DNA of 64,000 nt from an uncultured Niabella sp. (GTDB taxonomy: Bacteria > Bacteroidota > Bacteroidia > Chitinophagales > Chitinophagaceae), in contig CAKSQK010000003.1 in NCBI GenBank assembly GCA_934486785.1, forward strand, positions 160,891-224,890, read 5' to 3'. Shown here piece after piece: positions 50,081-59,779 of this stretch. The position numbers were made by a program, and so were the translations under genes. How positions within the stretch are numbered: position 1 is the stretch's first letter; each line of letters begins with the position of its first letter. The notes under the pieces are model-generated. The model did not search any database. It was not told the DNA's origin and saw only the letters and a program-made list of their open reading frames with translations.

Positions 50081-50974
50081 TTATTGATTCCATTTTCTAT
50101 AAACATCAGCCACAGACGAATGGACTTTATCGTTCAGCATCTGTACAAGCGCTATATCATTTAATTTTTCCGGATGCTCTTGTAGAGCTGTCCATAATTT
50201 ATTCAACACTTTTTTTCCGCCTGCATCATAAATATGTTTTGCAGCATGGTGAAAGTTACATTGATACCATCCATAATTCTTAGCTGTCATGCCAGCGCCT
50301 GCATCATCATATTTTTCTTCAAAATCTGAAAGTGAGGTATAACGGAATTCAGCAGACCCTGCGCTCACAACCATTTCAGGAAAGGTAGTAAGCGCAGGTA
50401 AAAGGTCCTGACGCTTTTCTGCAACATACGTATGTAACATTATGTTCACAAACAATTCCTGCATCCATTTGCGCTGCATATTTATTTTTTTCTGACCGTG
50501 GTAACTGTGCCCCAGTTCATGTATGGCGAGCAGGTTAAAAAAAGGCCGCATACTGTAGCTTTTATCTGCATTGCGGTATGCTGTTTTAATTCTTTCAACT
50601 AAAACAGCAGGAAGTTTATCGAGTGGCGGCAAAAAACTTTGCCAGAAATCGTTTTCATCTGATGCAACTGCGAGCCTTACCATATCAATATTATGCGGCA
50701 TGCCATACACGGGGAAGGCAGCATATTTCTTCCAATGCTCAGGTCCCAGTACAAAGATTTTTGTTTTGGGAATAAAATCAAGTTCCTCTTTGAAATATTT
50801 TGTCGCAGATTCTATTGAGATGGCGATGTCTTTTGCTATTTTTTCTTTTCCGGGACTGTAATAAAACTCCGATGTGTAACGAGGCAGTTGCAAAAGTTCT
50901 TCATAATTTTTGTTTTGAGCCATTACAAACTGCGCTGCTATAATAAATATTATTGCTGATGATGCCTTTTTCAT
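50081..50974 (-). CDS. Secreted HExxH metallopeptidase-like protein
   Basis: 297 residues with a Sec signal (ASSAIIFIIAAQFVMAQ). The motif HELGHSYHG (near residue 155) fits the HExxH zinc site; the downstream ligand might be Glu in VVSAGSAEF, but this is not certain. The rest is helical and contains KKYAAFPVYGMPHNIDMVRLAV. Likely a periplasmic or surface peptidase; no family is identified. Confidence 0.6.
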   Translation of the reverse strand: MKKASSAIIFIIAAQFVMAQNKNYEELLQLPRYTSEFYYSPGKEKIAKDIAISIESATKYFKEELDFIPKTKIFVLGPEHWKKYAAFPVYGMPHNIDMVRLAVASDENDFWQSFLPPLDKLPAVLVERIKTAYRNADKSYSMRPFFNLLAIHELGHSYHGQKKINMQRKWMQELFVNIMLHTYVAEKRQDLLPALTTFPEMVVSAGSAEFRYTSLSDFEEKYDDAGAGMTAKNYGWYQCNFHHAAKHIYDAGGKKVLNKLWTALQEHPEKLNDIALVQMLNDKVHSSVADVYRKWNQ

Positions 50975-51053
50975 TTATGTCTGATTTGATTAATGGTTGT
51001 TCATAATCAAAGTTATACCGCCATATGACGAGAACATTGTATAAAAACGACAT

Positions 51054-51884
51054 CTATAGGTTCTCTAAGAACCCCTGCATAGGAAAAGGATTATTGTTGA
51101 TCTGCTTGTCAAGTATACGGGGAGATATTCCAGTAAACTGCCTGAAGTCGCGAATGAGATGTGCCTGATCAAAATACCCGGCTTCATACGCAATTGCTGT
51201 CCATGACAAATGCGGCATTGCCTCGCGCAGGCGATAAGCTTTTGAGAATCGCGCCAGTCGTGCATAAAATTTGGGAGAATAGCCAATCCTTTCAAGGCAT
51301 TTTCGCTCAAACTGCCTTACACTCAGGCACGCCAGGGATGCAACTTTATCAATAGCAACCAGGCCTTTTTGATTAGCCAACACCGCCATTGCCAGGTCTA
51401 TCGGTAGTTGCTCTTTGACCATGTTAATGCAATTGAGAAAATACTTTTCTGCAATAACCACCATTTGATTAAAGTCGGGCGCTTCCATTAATTGGGCAGT
51501 AAGAGTTTCCATTTGTTTGCCCATAAGCTGCCGTCCGTCAAAGCCATCATCGTACAACTCTGTCATAGGAATACGTAAAAAACGGTGCAACCCTCCTGGT
51601 TGAAAACCAATTACGAAACACCGATGGCTTTCGTGCACAATTACATTCATTTTAGTGGCCTGCGGCCCTACTACCATACAGCGACTGCGCGTTTTTTGAA
51701 CTGTTTCCCCTTCTTTGTTCGTCACCACCTGGTCATCAAGGTAAAAGACTATAAACTGCAATGGTGTTGGCGGAAAAGGTGAAACTACAGGCGGGCTTCC
51801 TTTTTCCTGCTGTATGTGCATCAGGTAAAAGAAATCGATCATTGACCTTAAAGCCGGGTGTGGCGTATGTTGCAGAATGATCAT
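51054..51884 (-). CDS. AraC family regulator with DUF6597-type N-domain
   Basis: 276 residues. N-terminal sensing-like domain (HPALRSMIDFFYLM, RCMVVGPQATKMNVIVHESH, FVIGFQPGGLHRFL) and a C-terminal AraC HTH (about 170-265: VDKVASLACLSVRQFERKCL, WTAIAYEAGYFDQAHLIRDF). It lies between the metallopeptidase and the hydrolase and may control neighbours. It is a paralogue of the regulator at 59780. Confidence 0.83.
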   Translation of the reverse strand: MIILQHTPHPALRSMIDFFYLMHIQQEKGSPPVVSPFPPTPLQFIVFYLDDQVVTNKEGETVQKTRSRCMVVGPQATKMNVIVHESHRCFVIGFQPGGLHRFLRIPMTELYDDGFDGRQLMGKQMETLTAQLMEAPDFNQMVVIAEKYFLNCINMVKEQLPIDLAMAVLANQKGLVAIDKVASLACLSVRQFERKCLERIGYSPKFYARLARFSKAYRLREAMPHLSWTAIAYEAGYFDQAHLIRDFRQFTGISPRILDKQINNNPFPMQGFLENL

Positions 51885-51958
51885 ATTAAACGTTTGACAT
51901 TTTCACATGATTGCTGTTTTGTTTTCATTTGTTTCAACTCTATCGCTACGTTTCATGC

Positions 51959-53341
51959 TCATTTTAATTTTGGTACTTCACTCGCAGGGCCGGTCTCACG
52001 CAAAATTTTCAAATACTTAACCCTGCCACTTGCATCGCATACAAACTGTATTTTAGTGCTGCTATTTTTTCTGAAAAAAATATCCCTGGTTTCGGCAAAT
52101 AGCTGGTGCTTTGCCTGGCCTGCTCCTTCGGCAAACAATTTGCCTTCCTCAAATTTTACAATAATTGTATCCTTTTCAGAGAGTTTATAATAGCCTGCAT
52201 ATTGTTGTAAAATTTTTTCATGCAATGGAATAACCACCGGTTCTTTTTCTTCGCGGTTGAATAAAATATGTCGAATTGATTTTATTTTGCTGAGTCCGCT
52301 ACCCGCGTTAGCAAGGATGATAATGGTTTTGTTGCTGTTGGGATATCTTTCAATCCAGGTTGTATAACCCGGCCATCCGCCTGAATGAAAATAGCTCTTA
52401 CCAAAATCCTTATCATTTTTTATAAACCAACCAAAGCCGTATTCAGTTTGGGTTCCATTTCTTAATATCCCAGGCGAAAAAGCTTCTTCCATCATTTCTT
52501 TAGAAACCAATTTTTCAGTATGTAAAGCTTGGTCCCATTTTAGCAAATCGGTAGTAGTGGAATTGGTAATGCCATCGCCATAAATTCCATCGAGAGAATA
52601 CACCATGTTTTTTACTGCTAATGAACTATCGGCCATGATATATCCCAGGCTATCATCTTTAACATATCCGTATGCATAATTATCAATACTTCGATTTTCT
52701 AATCGCTTATGATAAACCAGGGTCCTGTTCATACCCAATGGCTGGTAAATATTTTGAGCCATAAAATCTTTAAAAGATTGCCCGGAAACCTTTTCAATAA
52801 TACTACCCAATAAAGCGTATCCAGTATTACTGTATTCCCATTTTTCACCGGGTGCAAACAGTTTGGTTGGTTTTTTATCTGCCAGCAGTTGAATCATGTC
52901 CTTATTGGTCATGATCTTTGAACTGTCCCAATATTGCTCAGCCAAATCCATATAATCGGGAAGCCCTGAAGTATGATTTAAAATATGCCTGATAGTAATG
53001 CTTTGATAAGGTAATTCAGGAAAAAATTTCCGAAGACTGTCTGCATAACTAAGTTTACCTTGCTTTTTTAAGATCATGATAGCCATAGCTGTAAATTGCT
53101 TACCCAGAGATGCCAGTTCAAAAATTGATTCACTGTTCAGTGCTTCGCCTTTTTCCCGGAATGCAAGTCCATAGCTTTTATGAAAAATGGGCTTTCCGTT
53201 TTCTGCAATGAGGACATTGCCAGAGAACTTATTTTCTTTATGAAGATTGATAAAAAGGCTGTCGAATTTTGCCGCCCTGTTTTGTGTAAAAACTTTCAAA
53301 AAGGATAGGCTCAGAAAGAGAAAAAGAGTTATAGATTTCAT
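51959..53341 (-). CDS. Class C beta-lactamase-like serine hydrolase
   Basis: 460 residues with a signal peptide (LFLFLSLSFLKVFTQ). The beta-lactamase/transpeptidase-like domain has the SxxK nucleophile in ELASLGKQFTAM, the YxN in YSNTGYALLG and a late YFHSGGWPGYT as the KTG counterpart (HxGG). A C-terminal lipocalin-like part (IPLHEKILQQYAGYYKLSEK) follows. Such proteins are esterases or peptidases rather than true beta-lactamases. Confidence 0.85.
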   Translation of the reverse strand: MKSITLFLFLSLSFLKVFTQNRAAKFDSLFINLHKENKFSGNVLIAENGKPIFHKSYGLAFREKGEALNSESIFELASLGKQFTAMAIMILKKQGKLSYADSLRKFFPELPYQSITIRHILNHTSGLPDYMDLAEQYWDSSKIMTNKDMIQLLADKKPTKLFAPGEKWEYSNTGYALLGSIIEKVSGQSFKDFMAQNIYQPLGMNRTLVYHKRLENRSIDNYAYGYVKDDSLGYIMADSSLAVKNMVYSLDGIYGDGITNSTTTDLLKWDQALHTEKLVSKEMMEEAFSPGILRNGTQTEYGFGWFIKNDKDFGKSYFHSGGWPGYTTWIERYPNSNKTIIILANAGSGLSKIKSIRHILFNREEKEPVVIPLHEKILQQYAGYYKLSEKDTIIVKFEEGKLFAEGAGQAKHQLFAETRDIFFRKNSSTKIQFVCDASGRVKYLKILRETGPASEVPKLK

Positions 53342-53568
53342 ATCAGGTTCTAATTAATATAAAAGTTAGCTACAATTTCTTTACGGGGTTAAAGCATTGC
53401 ATAAATGAAAATCATAACTATTAATTTTTTACGCTCCGCTAATAAACAAAAATTCAAAATGCCAACAGGAATCTTTTTTACCAAATCCGAAGCATCATTA
53501 TTATTTACTTAAACACGTAACCCCAAATGCAGCAATAGCAGTTATTCCCAACAAAGCCCAGTTGGGAT

Positions 53569-55761
53569 TTAATTCGCCAATCTTTTAATAGCCTCAATCA
53601 CTACCTCCGGTTTTTCAAACTGGATGGCATGCCCGGCATCAACTACCTGGTGACGCACATTTGGGTTTGCCTTGGACCAATTCACCAGTTCATCGATCCA
53701 GATTTTTTTTGATGGTTTGTCGTTCTCCCAGCCTCTATAACTCCCGGCGATCAGTAATTCAGTTTTACCATGGTACATCTCATCACTCTTATCAGCCTGT
53801 ACCATCGTAGGCATCATTGCATCAAACTCGTCTTCGGCTGCCTGGTTGTTACCAATTCTTTCAGAAAAAGACCGGGTAAACGCATCAGGATACTGAGTAG
53901 CCATTTGTTGATACACTTCTCCAAATGCAGGATCAACGAGCAACACCCCTTTTGTGTCCCCTGGAAATTTAGCCGCAAAAGCACGTGCGAAAGCTCCGCC
54001 CCAACTCCAGCCACCGACAACATAAGGTCCTTTGATACCCGCTTTGATCAATGCTTCTTTTAATTCTGTAGCCACCCGGTTGGCTGTGCGGGGATATGCA
54101 CAGGATTGAGAAGAGAGATAACCCGGCCGGTCGTAGGTAATCACGGTCATCGTTTTTGACAGTTCGGGTACAATGCTGTTCCAGCTGCGGTGATCACTAT
54201 TGCCACCCGCCTCCAAAACAACCACCGGCCCTTTGTTGCCTGTCTTATATAATACCATTTCATGCCCATCTACCATTATACGTAAAGTATCTGGCTTTGC
54301 CTGCATTCCACTGATCATGGCCTTTGCAAAATTTGCATTGTTATTTGCGGAATCAAGTTGAAGCGATTTTTTATAATTTTCAATAGCCATCGGGAAATTG
54401 CCTGCATTCATCAGTGCTTCCGCATAACTATCATAAACATTCGAAGAATTGGGAAACTGTAATACATTTATTTCAAACATTTTTAAAGCATCACCCACAT
54501 TTTTTTTATCATTTAATAATTGATATCCCCATGTATTTATCTGCTTTTCGGCACCCCGAAAATCAAACTTTTCTTTTTCCTCCTTACCCAGTGAGCGATA
54601 ATACTGCCAGGCAACGTTTACTGAGCCCTCAATTATCTTTTTGCTTAAAGCCGAAATAAAAGATGGTTTTAAATTTTCAGCAGGCAGTTCATACAATATA
54701 TTGATGACATCCTGTAACAAACTGCTGGTGGCACCACCAGCGTTATCCAGTATGGCAATAAAATTCTGTTCATTGGGGAAACGTGCCAGTTCAGATAAGA
54801 ACCCGTTTATTCCACCACTATGCCAAATCATTTCAATTTTTTTTGCAGAATCTTTAGTCGGAATATTTCGTACAAACCATCCGTAGGCCACTGCTGCACC
54901 CCAGGCATCGATGGTGGGTGAAAACATTATTTTCTTCAATGAATCCGACAAAAGTTCTTTTTTATACAGTGCATTGTTCCAAAGAAAAAGATCTTCCACA
55001 GTGGAGTAAAGGGAACCTGCTGCATAAGGCAAGCCCATGTCCAGATATTCAGCATTGATATAGCCATTCATCATTTTTTCATAACCAGAGGCCCGGTTAG
55101 TGATGATTTTTTGAGAGAAGTCATAGCCGGTATTCCTCATGCCTACCACATCCAATATGCGTTCCTGTAAAACATCATTGTATGCCTTTTTTGTAACTGC
55201 TTCAATGATCGCCCCAAGTATAAAGTAGCCGCTGTTGCTGTAACTAAAACGGGAGCCCGGTTTAAACTCAGGATCGCCACTGCAATACATACGAATGAAA
55301 TCATCTAAAGCAAAATGAAGTTTACTGATTTTAGCAAATGCAGTATTATCTGTATAATTAGGAATACCAGAGCTGTGAGTGAGCAAGTGATGAATTGTGA
55401 TGCTGTCGCCGGTTTCCCTGCGGTAATTTGTGAGGTAGGCAGTAATGGGTTTTTGCAAATCAATTTTTCCCTCGTTTACCAATTGCATGATGAGCATAGA
55501 AGTAAATTGTTTGGTGATTGAACCCACCCTGAATTTTGTTTGCGACGTATTGGGAATACTCCATTCTATATTGGCCATGCCTACTCCATTTTTGTAAACC
55601 ACTTCACCCTTTGCGGCTACCAGGATGGAACCGTTAAATAGATTTTGATTCTTGTAATCATTAACTAACTGCTGAATTTTTTCTGATTTGCTTTGTGCAA
55701 AACTCTGATTCATCAACATCAAAAACGAGAGAGCTGATAATATATATTTTAATAGAAACAT
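53569..55761 (-). CDS. Serine hydrolase, TPR and alpha/beta hydrolase fusion
   Basis: 730 residues from ATG 55761 (MFLLKYILSALSFLMLMNQS, signal peptide); the frame opens at 55803 but the earlier part is not signal-like. Domain 1 (about 25-370) is a class C beta-lactamase-like hydrolase: GSITKQFTSMLIM, YSNSGYFILG, WHSGGINGF. A TPR segment (about 440-480, AIENYKKSLQLDSANNN) links to domain 2 (about 500-730), an alpha/beta hydrolase with VVLEAGGNSDHRSW, nucleophile GWSWGGAFARAF and final GHAIQFEKPE. The order of two unrelated hydrolases in one chain is unusual. Confidence 0.83.
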   Translation of the reverse strand: MFLLKYILSALSFLMLMNQSFAQSKSEKIQQLVNDYKNQNLFNGSILVAAKGEVVYKNGVGMANIEWSIPNTSQTKFRVGSITKQFTSMLIMQLVNEGKIDLQKPITAYLTNYRRETGDSITIHHLLTHSSGIPNYTDNTAFAKISKLHFALDDFIRMYCSGDPEFKPGSRFSYSNSGYFILGAIIEAVTKKAYNDVLQERILDVVGMRNTGYDFSQKIITNRASGYEKMMNGYINAEYLDMGLPYAAGSLYSTVEDLFLWNNALYKKELLSDSLKKIMFSPTIDAWGAAVAYGWFVRNIPTKDSAKKIEMIWHSGGINGFLSELARFPNEQNFIAILDNAGGATSSLLQDVINILYELPAENLKPSFISALSKKIIEGSVNVAWQYYRSLGKEEKEKFDFRGAEKQINTWGYQLLNDKKNVGDALKMFEINVLQFPNSSNVYDSYAEALMNAGNFPMAIENYKKSLQLDSANNNANFAKAMISGMQAKPDTLRIMVDGHEMVLYKTGNKGPVVVLEAGGNSDHRSWNSIVPELSKTMTVITYDRPGYLSSQSCAYPRTANRVATELKEALIKAGIKGPYVVGGWSWGGAFARAFAAKFPGDTKGVLLVDPAFGEVYQQMATQYPDAFTRSFSERIGNNQAAEDEFDAMMPTMVQADKSDEMYHGKTELLIAGSYRGWENDKPSKKIWIDELVNWSKANPNVRHQVVDAGHAIQFEKPEVVIEAIKRLAN

Positions 55762-55803
55762 GGTGCTCTTATTTAAATTTAATTCATGGTTATGCACTCG
55801 CAA

Positions 55804-57087
55804 TTAATTTGGTGTAATCAGTTTATCCCCTCGTGGGAGTTTGTTTTTTGCAATAGTTAGCCATTTTCCATAGGTGATCATACGCCAGACCCATTCCAGC
55901 GGACCATAGTTGAAATATTTAAGCCATATTTGGCTCAAAAACATTAATAATAAATAGATAGCGATAGCTATCAGCCATACATAGAGGACACCAGTTTTAG
56001 CGCCCAGACCAAGCCCTATGCCATAAAAAATAGCAATGCCAAAAATAGTTTGTGAAATATAATTCGTTAATGCCATGCGGCCTGGTTTTGCAAAAACTCT
56101 CATTATTTTATCATGAGGGTTGTTCAGGTACCACAAGCAAATGGTTGCGGTATAAGCTAGGCTAAGCGGCACCACACTAAATGCATATGATATTGTGTTG
56201 TACCATCCTTCTATGGCTGGCAATCGCTTTCCATTCATTTCCAGCCAAGCATGAAAAACAGAAATCGGTAAGCCGACAACGAAACCCCAGCCCTGCAATT
56301 TTTTGAACAATGTTTTATTTTCCTGCAGCTTTGCATAGATCAAATTACGACCAACGTACAATCCAATTAAAAACATAGCCAGAACTTTAAAAACACGATT
56401 GTTTTCGAGAAGCATCTGATAGCGATAAACAACTCCGACACGGTTATAAGCCAGTAAATCAGAATAATTTTTATGGTCAACCAGCCAAGTAGAAAAGTTC
56501 TTTTCGGTAACACCAATTTCTTTATCCATTGACCGGCCAATAGTTGTGAACCAATGGCTCATGTTTATGCGATTATCTGTTAATATTTTTACCAAGTCGA
56601 TAGCTATTGGCAAAAGCAGCAAGCCAACTGCAGTTATAATCAAAGCTCGGTTACTAAAATTTCGGAACAAAGGCAGTAATAGCCCAATGAGCGCATACAG
56701 CATTACAATATCACCTTCCCAAAGCAATAACAAATGTGCAAGGCCGATGAGCATCAGTACAAATATCCTCCTGTAAAAGAATGTCAACCCTTTTTTCCCC
56801 TTTTGCGCAGCGTTTTTTAGAATGATGGAAAATCCTATTCCAAATAACAAACTGAATATGCTATAAAATTTTCCGTCGATGAAAATAAAATGAATCCACC
56901 CAATCCAATAGTCAATGGTTGCAGTGGGCATTGCCCTGGCTTTTTCAATTGGCTGAAAAATATAAAGGGAGAACATGGCGTAGTTGGCCACGATAATGCC
57001 GAGCAAAGCTATGCCTCGCAGAATATCAAGAATATCGGCTCGCTCATCTGCAGTAGTTGGTTGTATCGGCGATAATGATGATTTCAT
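55804..57087 (-). CDS. DUF418 domain membrane protein (YeiB-like)
   Basis: 427 residues with about eight to ten membrane helices. Motifs: DILRGIALLGIIVANYAMFS at the start, SLLFGIGFSIIL, LIGLAHLLLLWEGDIVMLYA and the C-terminal DUF418 part GRMALTNYISQT, FNYGPLEWVWRMITYGKW. Members are related to acyltransferase-3-type proteins, but the function is unknown. It ends 42 bp upstream of the fusion hydrolase start, so they are probably cotranscribed. Confidence 0.85.
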   Translation of the reverse strand: MKSSLSPIQPTTADERADILDILRGIALLGIIVANYAMFSLYIFQPIEKARAMPTATIDYWIGWIHFIFIDGKFYSIFSLLFGIGFSIILKNAAQKGKKGLTFFYRRIFVLMLIGLAHLLLLWEGDIVMLYALIGLLLPLFRNFSNRALIITAVGLLLLPIAIDLVKILTDNRINMSHWFTTIGRSMDKEIGVTEKNFSTWLVDHKNYSDLLAYNRVGVVYRYQMLLENNRVFKVLAMFLIGLYVGRNLIYAKLQENKTLFKKLQGWGFVVGLPISVFHAWLEMNGKRLPAIEGWYNTISYAFSVVPLSLAYTATICLWYLNNPHDKIMRVFAKPGRMALTNYISQTIFGIAIFYGIGLGLGAKTGVLYVWLIAIAIYLLLMFLSQIWLKYFNYGPLEWVWRMITYGKWLTIAKNKLPRGDKLITPN

Positions 57088-57108
57088 GTGTGATACTTTC
57101 CGGGGCAG

Positions 57109-57480
57109 TTATTCAACCTCAAAACCGGCATCTTTCCAGCCTTTTATCCCTCCATCAAGATGAGCAATATTTGTATATCCCATTTCTTTAAGCGTTTTTG
57201 TTGCTAGAGCCGATCTTCCGCCGGAGGCACAATGCAAAATGATGCGGTTATTTTTATTAAATTCCGGTTTGTAGTATGGTAAGGTTTCGTCTGCATAAAA
57301 TTCAAGCATACCTCTAGGTGCTAATATTGATCCACGTATTTTGCCATTCTTTTCCTGCTCATCAGGTTCCCTTATGTCAATAAGTGTGGCCCCATTTTCT
57401 ATTTCTGATTTCACTTCTGATGGAGAAAGATTTTCAATCGAAGCCTTTGCTTCTTTTACAAGGTCAGTTGCTGTTTTCAT
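57109..57480 (-). CDS. Rhodanese-like domain protein
   Basis: 123 residues, single rhodanese domain: ATLIDIREPDEQEKNGKIRG, then the active-site loop LHCASGGRSALA with catalytic Cys, and GYTNIAHLDGGIKGWKDAGF. No signal peptide. It transfers sulfur or acts in sulfide/cyanide metabolism; acceptor not known. 22 bp downstream of its end is the DUF418 start. Confidence 0.9.
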   Translation of the reverse strand: MKTATDLVKEAKASIENLSPSEVKSEIENGATLIDIREPDEQEKNGKIRGSILAPRGMLEFYADETLPYYKPEFNKNNRIILHCASGGRSALATKTLKEMGYTNIAHLDGGIKGWKDAGFEVE

Positions 57481-57595
57481 TGTGTTTTTGATTTAATAAA
57501 TTAACAATAATTTTTCGTGGCTTTCTTGTAGTGTTTGCTTTATAAATTTAATAAAAATTTATGCGAATCTTGAGATATTTAGAATAGACATCTCT

Positions 57596-59557
57596 TTAAT
57601 CTTTTACTACTTTTATCACTCTGCCGTACGCAGTTGTGCCGTCTTTGTCTACCTGTGCTATCCTAATGAAAACAGTATTGTTTTTTTTCGTTAATATATC
57701 TTCATGGCTTTTTTTACAGGAAATAAACGTAATACAGCAGACCGCAAATAAGGATACAGATGCGGCTAATAGTGATTTCCTTGTCGGATGTTTGAAGGTC
57801 AAGCTAATTAGGATAAGTATAATAAGGAGTGATACTCCTGATAATGCAAGGATAGAATCATTATGAATAATTACTGAGTAGCTGGCTGCTGATGCAGAAT
57901 ATCCGTCTTCATGTTTGCTTTTTACCGTGGCTGCTTTCACAAACTTTTTACCGTCCTTCGAAATCTCAACATAAAAATGACTGTTATTTGTTTCACTTTC
58001 AGTTACCCAGTTTATACTGAGCCCATGTTCTGTCCAGGTGCTTGTTATAGGGCCAAAAGTTACAGGCAGAGCTTGAGGTATACTAAACCTGGCAATGAAG
58101 ATATCTCTTGAGCTTGCTGAGAGCAGCGTTATTTCTTTAGCAGGATCAGGGTCAAAATCTACTTTTGAACCAAAAGAGCCTATAGTGTATAAATTACTTT
58201 TATTATCCATACCTAAATTAGAGATAGAAGTAGGTGTAGTAGAAAATTCAAGCCGCTTTAAAACACCTCCCCATAAATAATTTCCGTTGGGGTTAAGTAT
58301 AGAAATATAGCCGCCTTCGCCCAGAGTCAAGTCGCTATCTTCGTGCGCATCAGGATTTAAAAAAATATTATTATTAAAAATCCCTGAACTGAAAACATTT
58401 CCCTTTGGATCTGGTAGAATGTCCAACCCGTATGTGGAATTTCCTGAACCTTTAGTATCGAGAGCTTTTGCCCAAATTGTTTTGCCCGTTTTATCTATTT
58501 TCCAAACAAACGCGCTGTAGCCGCCACTGGTAGAGGTAAGGATAATATTATTAGGAGGGTCGAAAGTTGTTGTTCCGAGAAATGTTCCGGTAATAAGCAA
58601 CTCTCCTGATGGTACTGTGCTGATATGGCTCGCAAAATCGAAGCTTTCACCTCCTATAACACGCGCCCATTCGTATGTACCGGAGCTATTTAACTTTAAT
58701 ATGAAAATGTCTGATTCCCCTGCCGAGTTGAAATTATTCGAACCAGCTCCGGGATTGAGGTCAACCGTGTTTGTCAAAGATCCCGTTAAGAATAATTCTC
58801 CCACAGTACTTAAGGCGATATCATTGATGGCGATATAACCCGGATCAGTTATTCCTCCATTGAACCGAACTGCCCAGTTGAAATCACCGTTGGCTTTTAG
58901 TGAGGAAACAAAAAGGTCTGAAGTGCCGACTGATGTTAAATTGGAAGCTGTAACGGCAGGATCAAAATCCGCTGTACCTTCAAAATACCCAGATAGATAT
59001 ATATTCTCTGACTGGTCTATCCCGATCCATTGCCCTAAATCAGTATTATCCCCTCCTAAACTTTTTCCAAATACGAAGTTGCCATCAGCAGTGTATTTAC
59101 ATACAAAAATATCACTGCCTCCGGTTGAGGAGAGCGTAGTATTAGCTGCCGATGGGTCAAAATCAACTTTTCCCCTAAAGCCTCCGGTAATGTATATGTT
59201 CTTTTCAAGTGGGTCAAAGGCAAGATGACCGCCGGCATCATTTTCAGTATCTCCAATTCCAATCGCCCATAACAAAGTGCGGTCATTTTTAAATTTACAC
59301 AAAAACATATCTTCACCTCCTTTGGAAGTGAGATTAAAGGTGCCCGCTCCAGGGTCAAAGTCAGCAGTTCCTGAAAAGTGGCCCGTAACATATATATTAC
59401 CGTCAGCATCAGTAATGCTATGGCCACGAGGGATTTTATCTTCAGCATTTTCTGTAATACTTATTTTAGGATCTAGTTGTATCACCCAATCCAGTGCTTG
59501 GGAAAATGCAATATTTGGTAGACATGCTATAAGGAGCAAATACATTGTTTTCTTCAT
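57596..59557 (-). CDS. Secreted SBBP-type repeat protein with a split Fn3-like domain
   Basis: 653 residues with a Sec signal (MYLLLIACLPNIAFSQ). Residues about 20-480 are nine or so repeats of the SBBP type, each with ...GxFxGtxDFDPxaaxxxLtSxGxxDiFvxKl... (GHFSGTADFDPGAGTFNLTS, GGFRGKVDFDPSAANTTLSS and others); these build a beta-propeller-like array. An Fn3-like domain follows (LPVTFGPITSTWTEHGLSIN, NNSHFYVEISKDGKKFVKAA) whose last strands (RIAQVDKDGTTAYGRVIKV) come only after a 65-residue insertion (564-628) containing two membrane helices and CCITFISCKKS. No T9SS C-terminal sorting domain is visible. Confidence 0.75.
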   Translation of the reverse strand: MKKTMYLLLIACLPNIAFSQALDWVIQLDPKISITENAEDKIPRGHSITDADGNIYVTGHFSGTADFDPGAGTFNLTSKGGEDMFLCKFKNDRTLLWAIGIGDTENDAGGHLAFDPLEKNIYITGGFRGKVDFDPSAANTTLSSTGGSDIFVCKYTADGNFVFGKSLGGDNTDLGQWIGIDQSENIYLSGYFEGTADFDPAVTASNLTSVGTSDLFVSSLKANGDFNWAVRFNGGITDPGYIAINDIALSTVGELFLTGSLTNTVDLNPGAGSNNFNSAGESDIFILKLNSSGTYEWARVIGGESFDFASHISTVPSGELLITGTFLGTTTFDPPNNIILTSTSGGYSAFVWKIDKTGKTIWAKALDTKGSGNSTYGLDILPDPKGNVFSSGIFNNNIFLNPDAHEDSDLTLGEGGYISILNPNGNYLWGGVLKRLEFSTTPTSISNLGMDNKSNLYTIGSFGSKVDFDPDPAKEITLLSASSRDIFIARFSIPQALPVTFGPITSTWTEHGLSINWVTESETNNSHFYVEISKDGKKFVKAATVKSKHEDGYSASAASYSVIIHNDSILALSGVSLLIILILISLTFKHPTRKSLLAASVSLFAVCCITFISCKKSHEDILTKKNNTVFIRIAQVDKDGTTAYGRVIKVVKD

Positions 59558-59779
59558 GTGTATATTTTTTTATGTTTTTAATGGTAATAGGTAAGCATGC
59601 TATAAATCATAACTGATTGTTTGAGATTTTACTTGTGGCTATTTTATGTTTGTTTTTGAAAATATTGAATATTTATGTGTTTGGTTGTAAAACAACCAAA
59701 TGCAAAATAAATTTTCTACAAGCTATGAAATTGTAAAAATCTGACATTTTAATAGCCTAAATAGGGGATAGCACAAATG

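Noticed and set aside
53501..53584. 27-codon frame with a membrane-like helix (NPNWALLGITAIAAF)
   Set aside because: No start codon, overlaps the end of the fusion hydrolase gene, and no homologue is recognised; may be chance.
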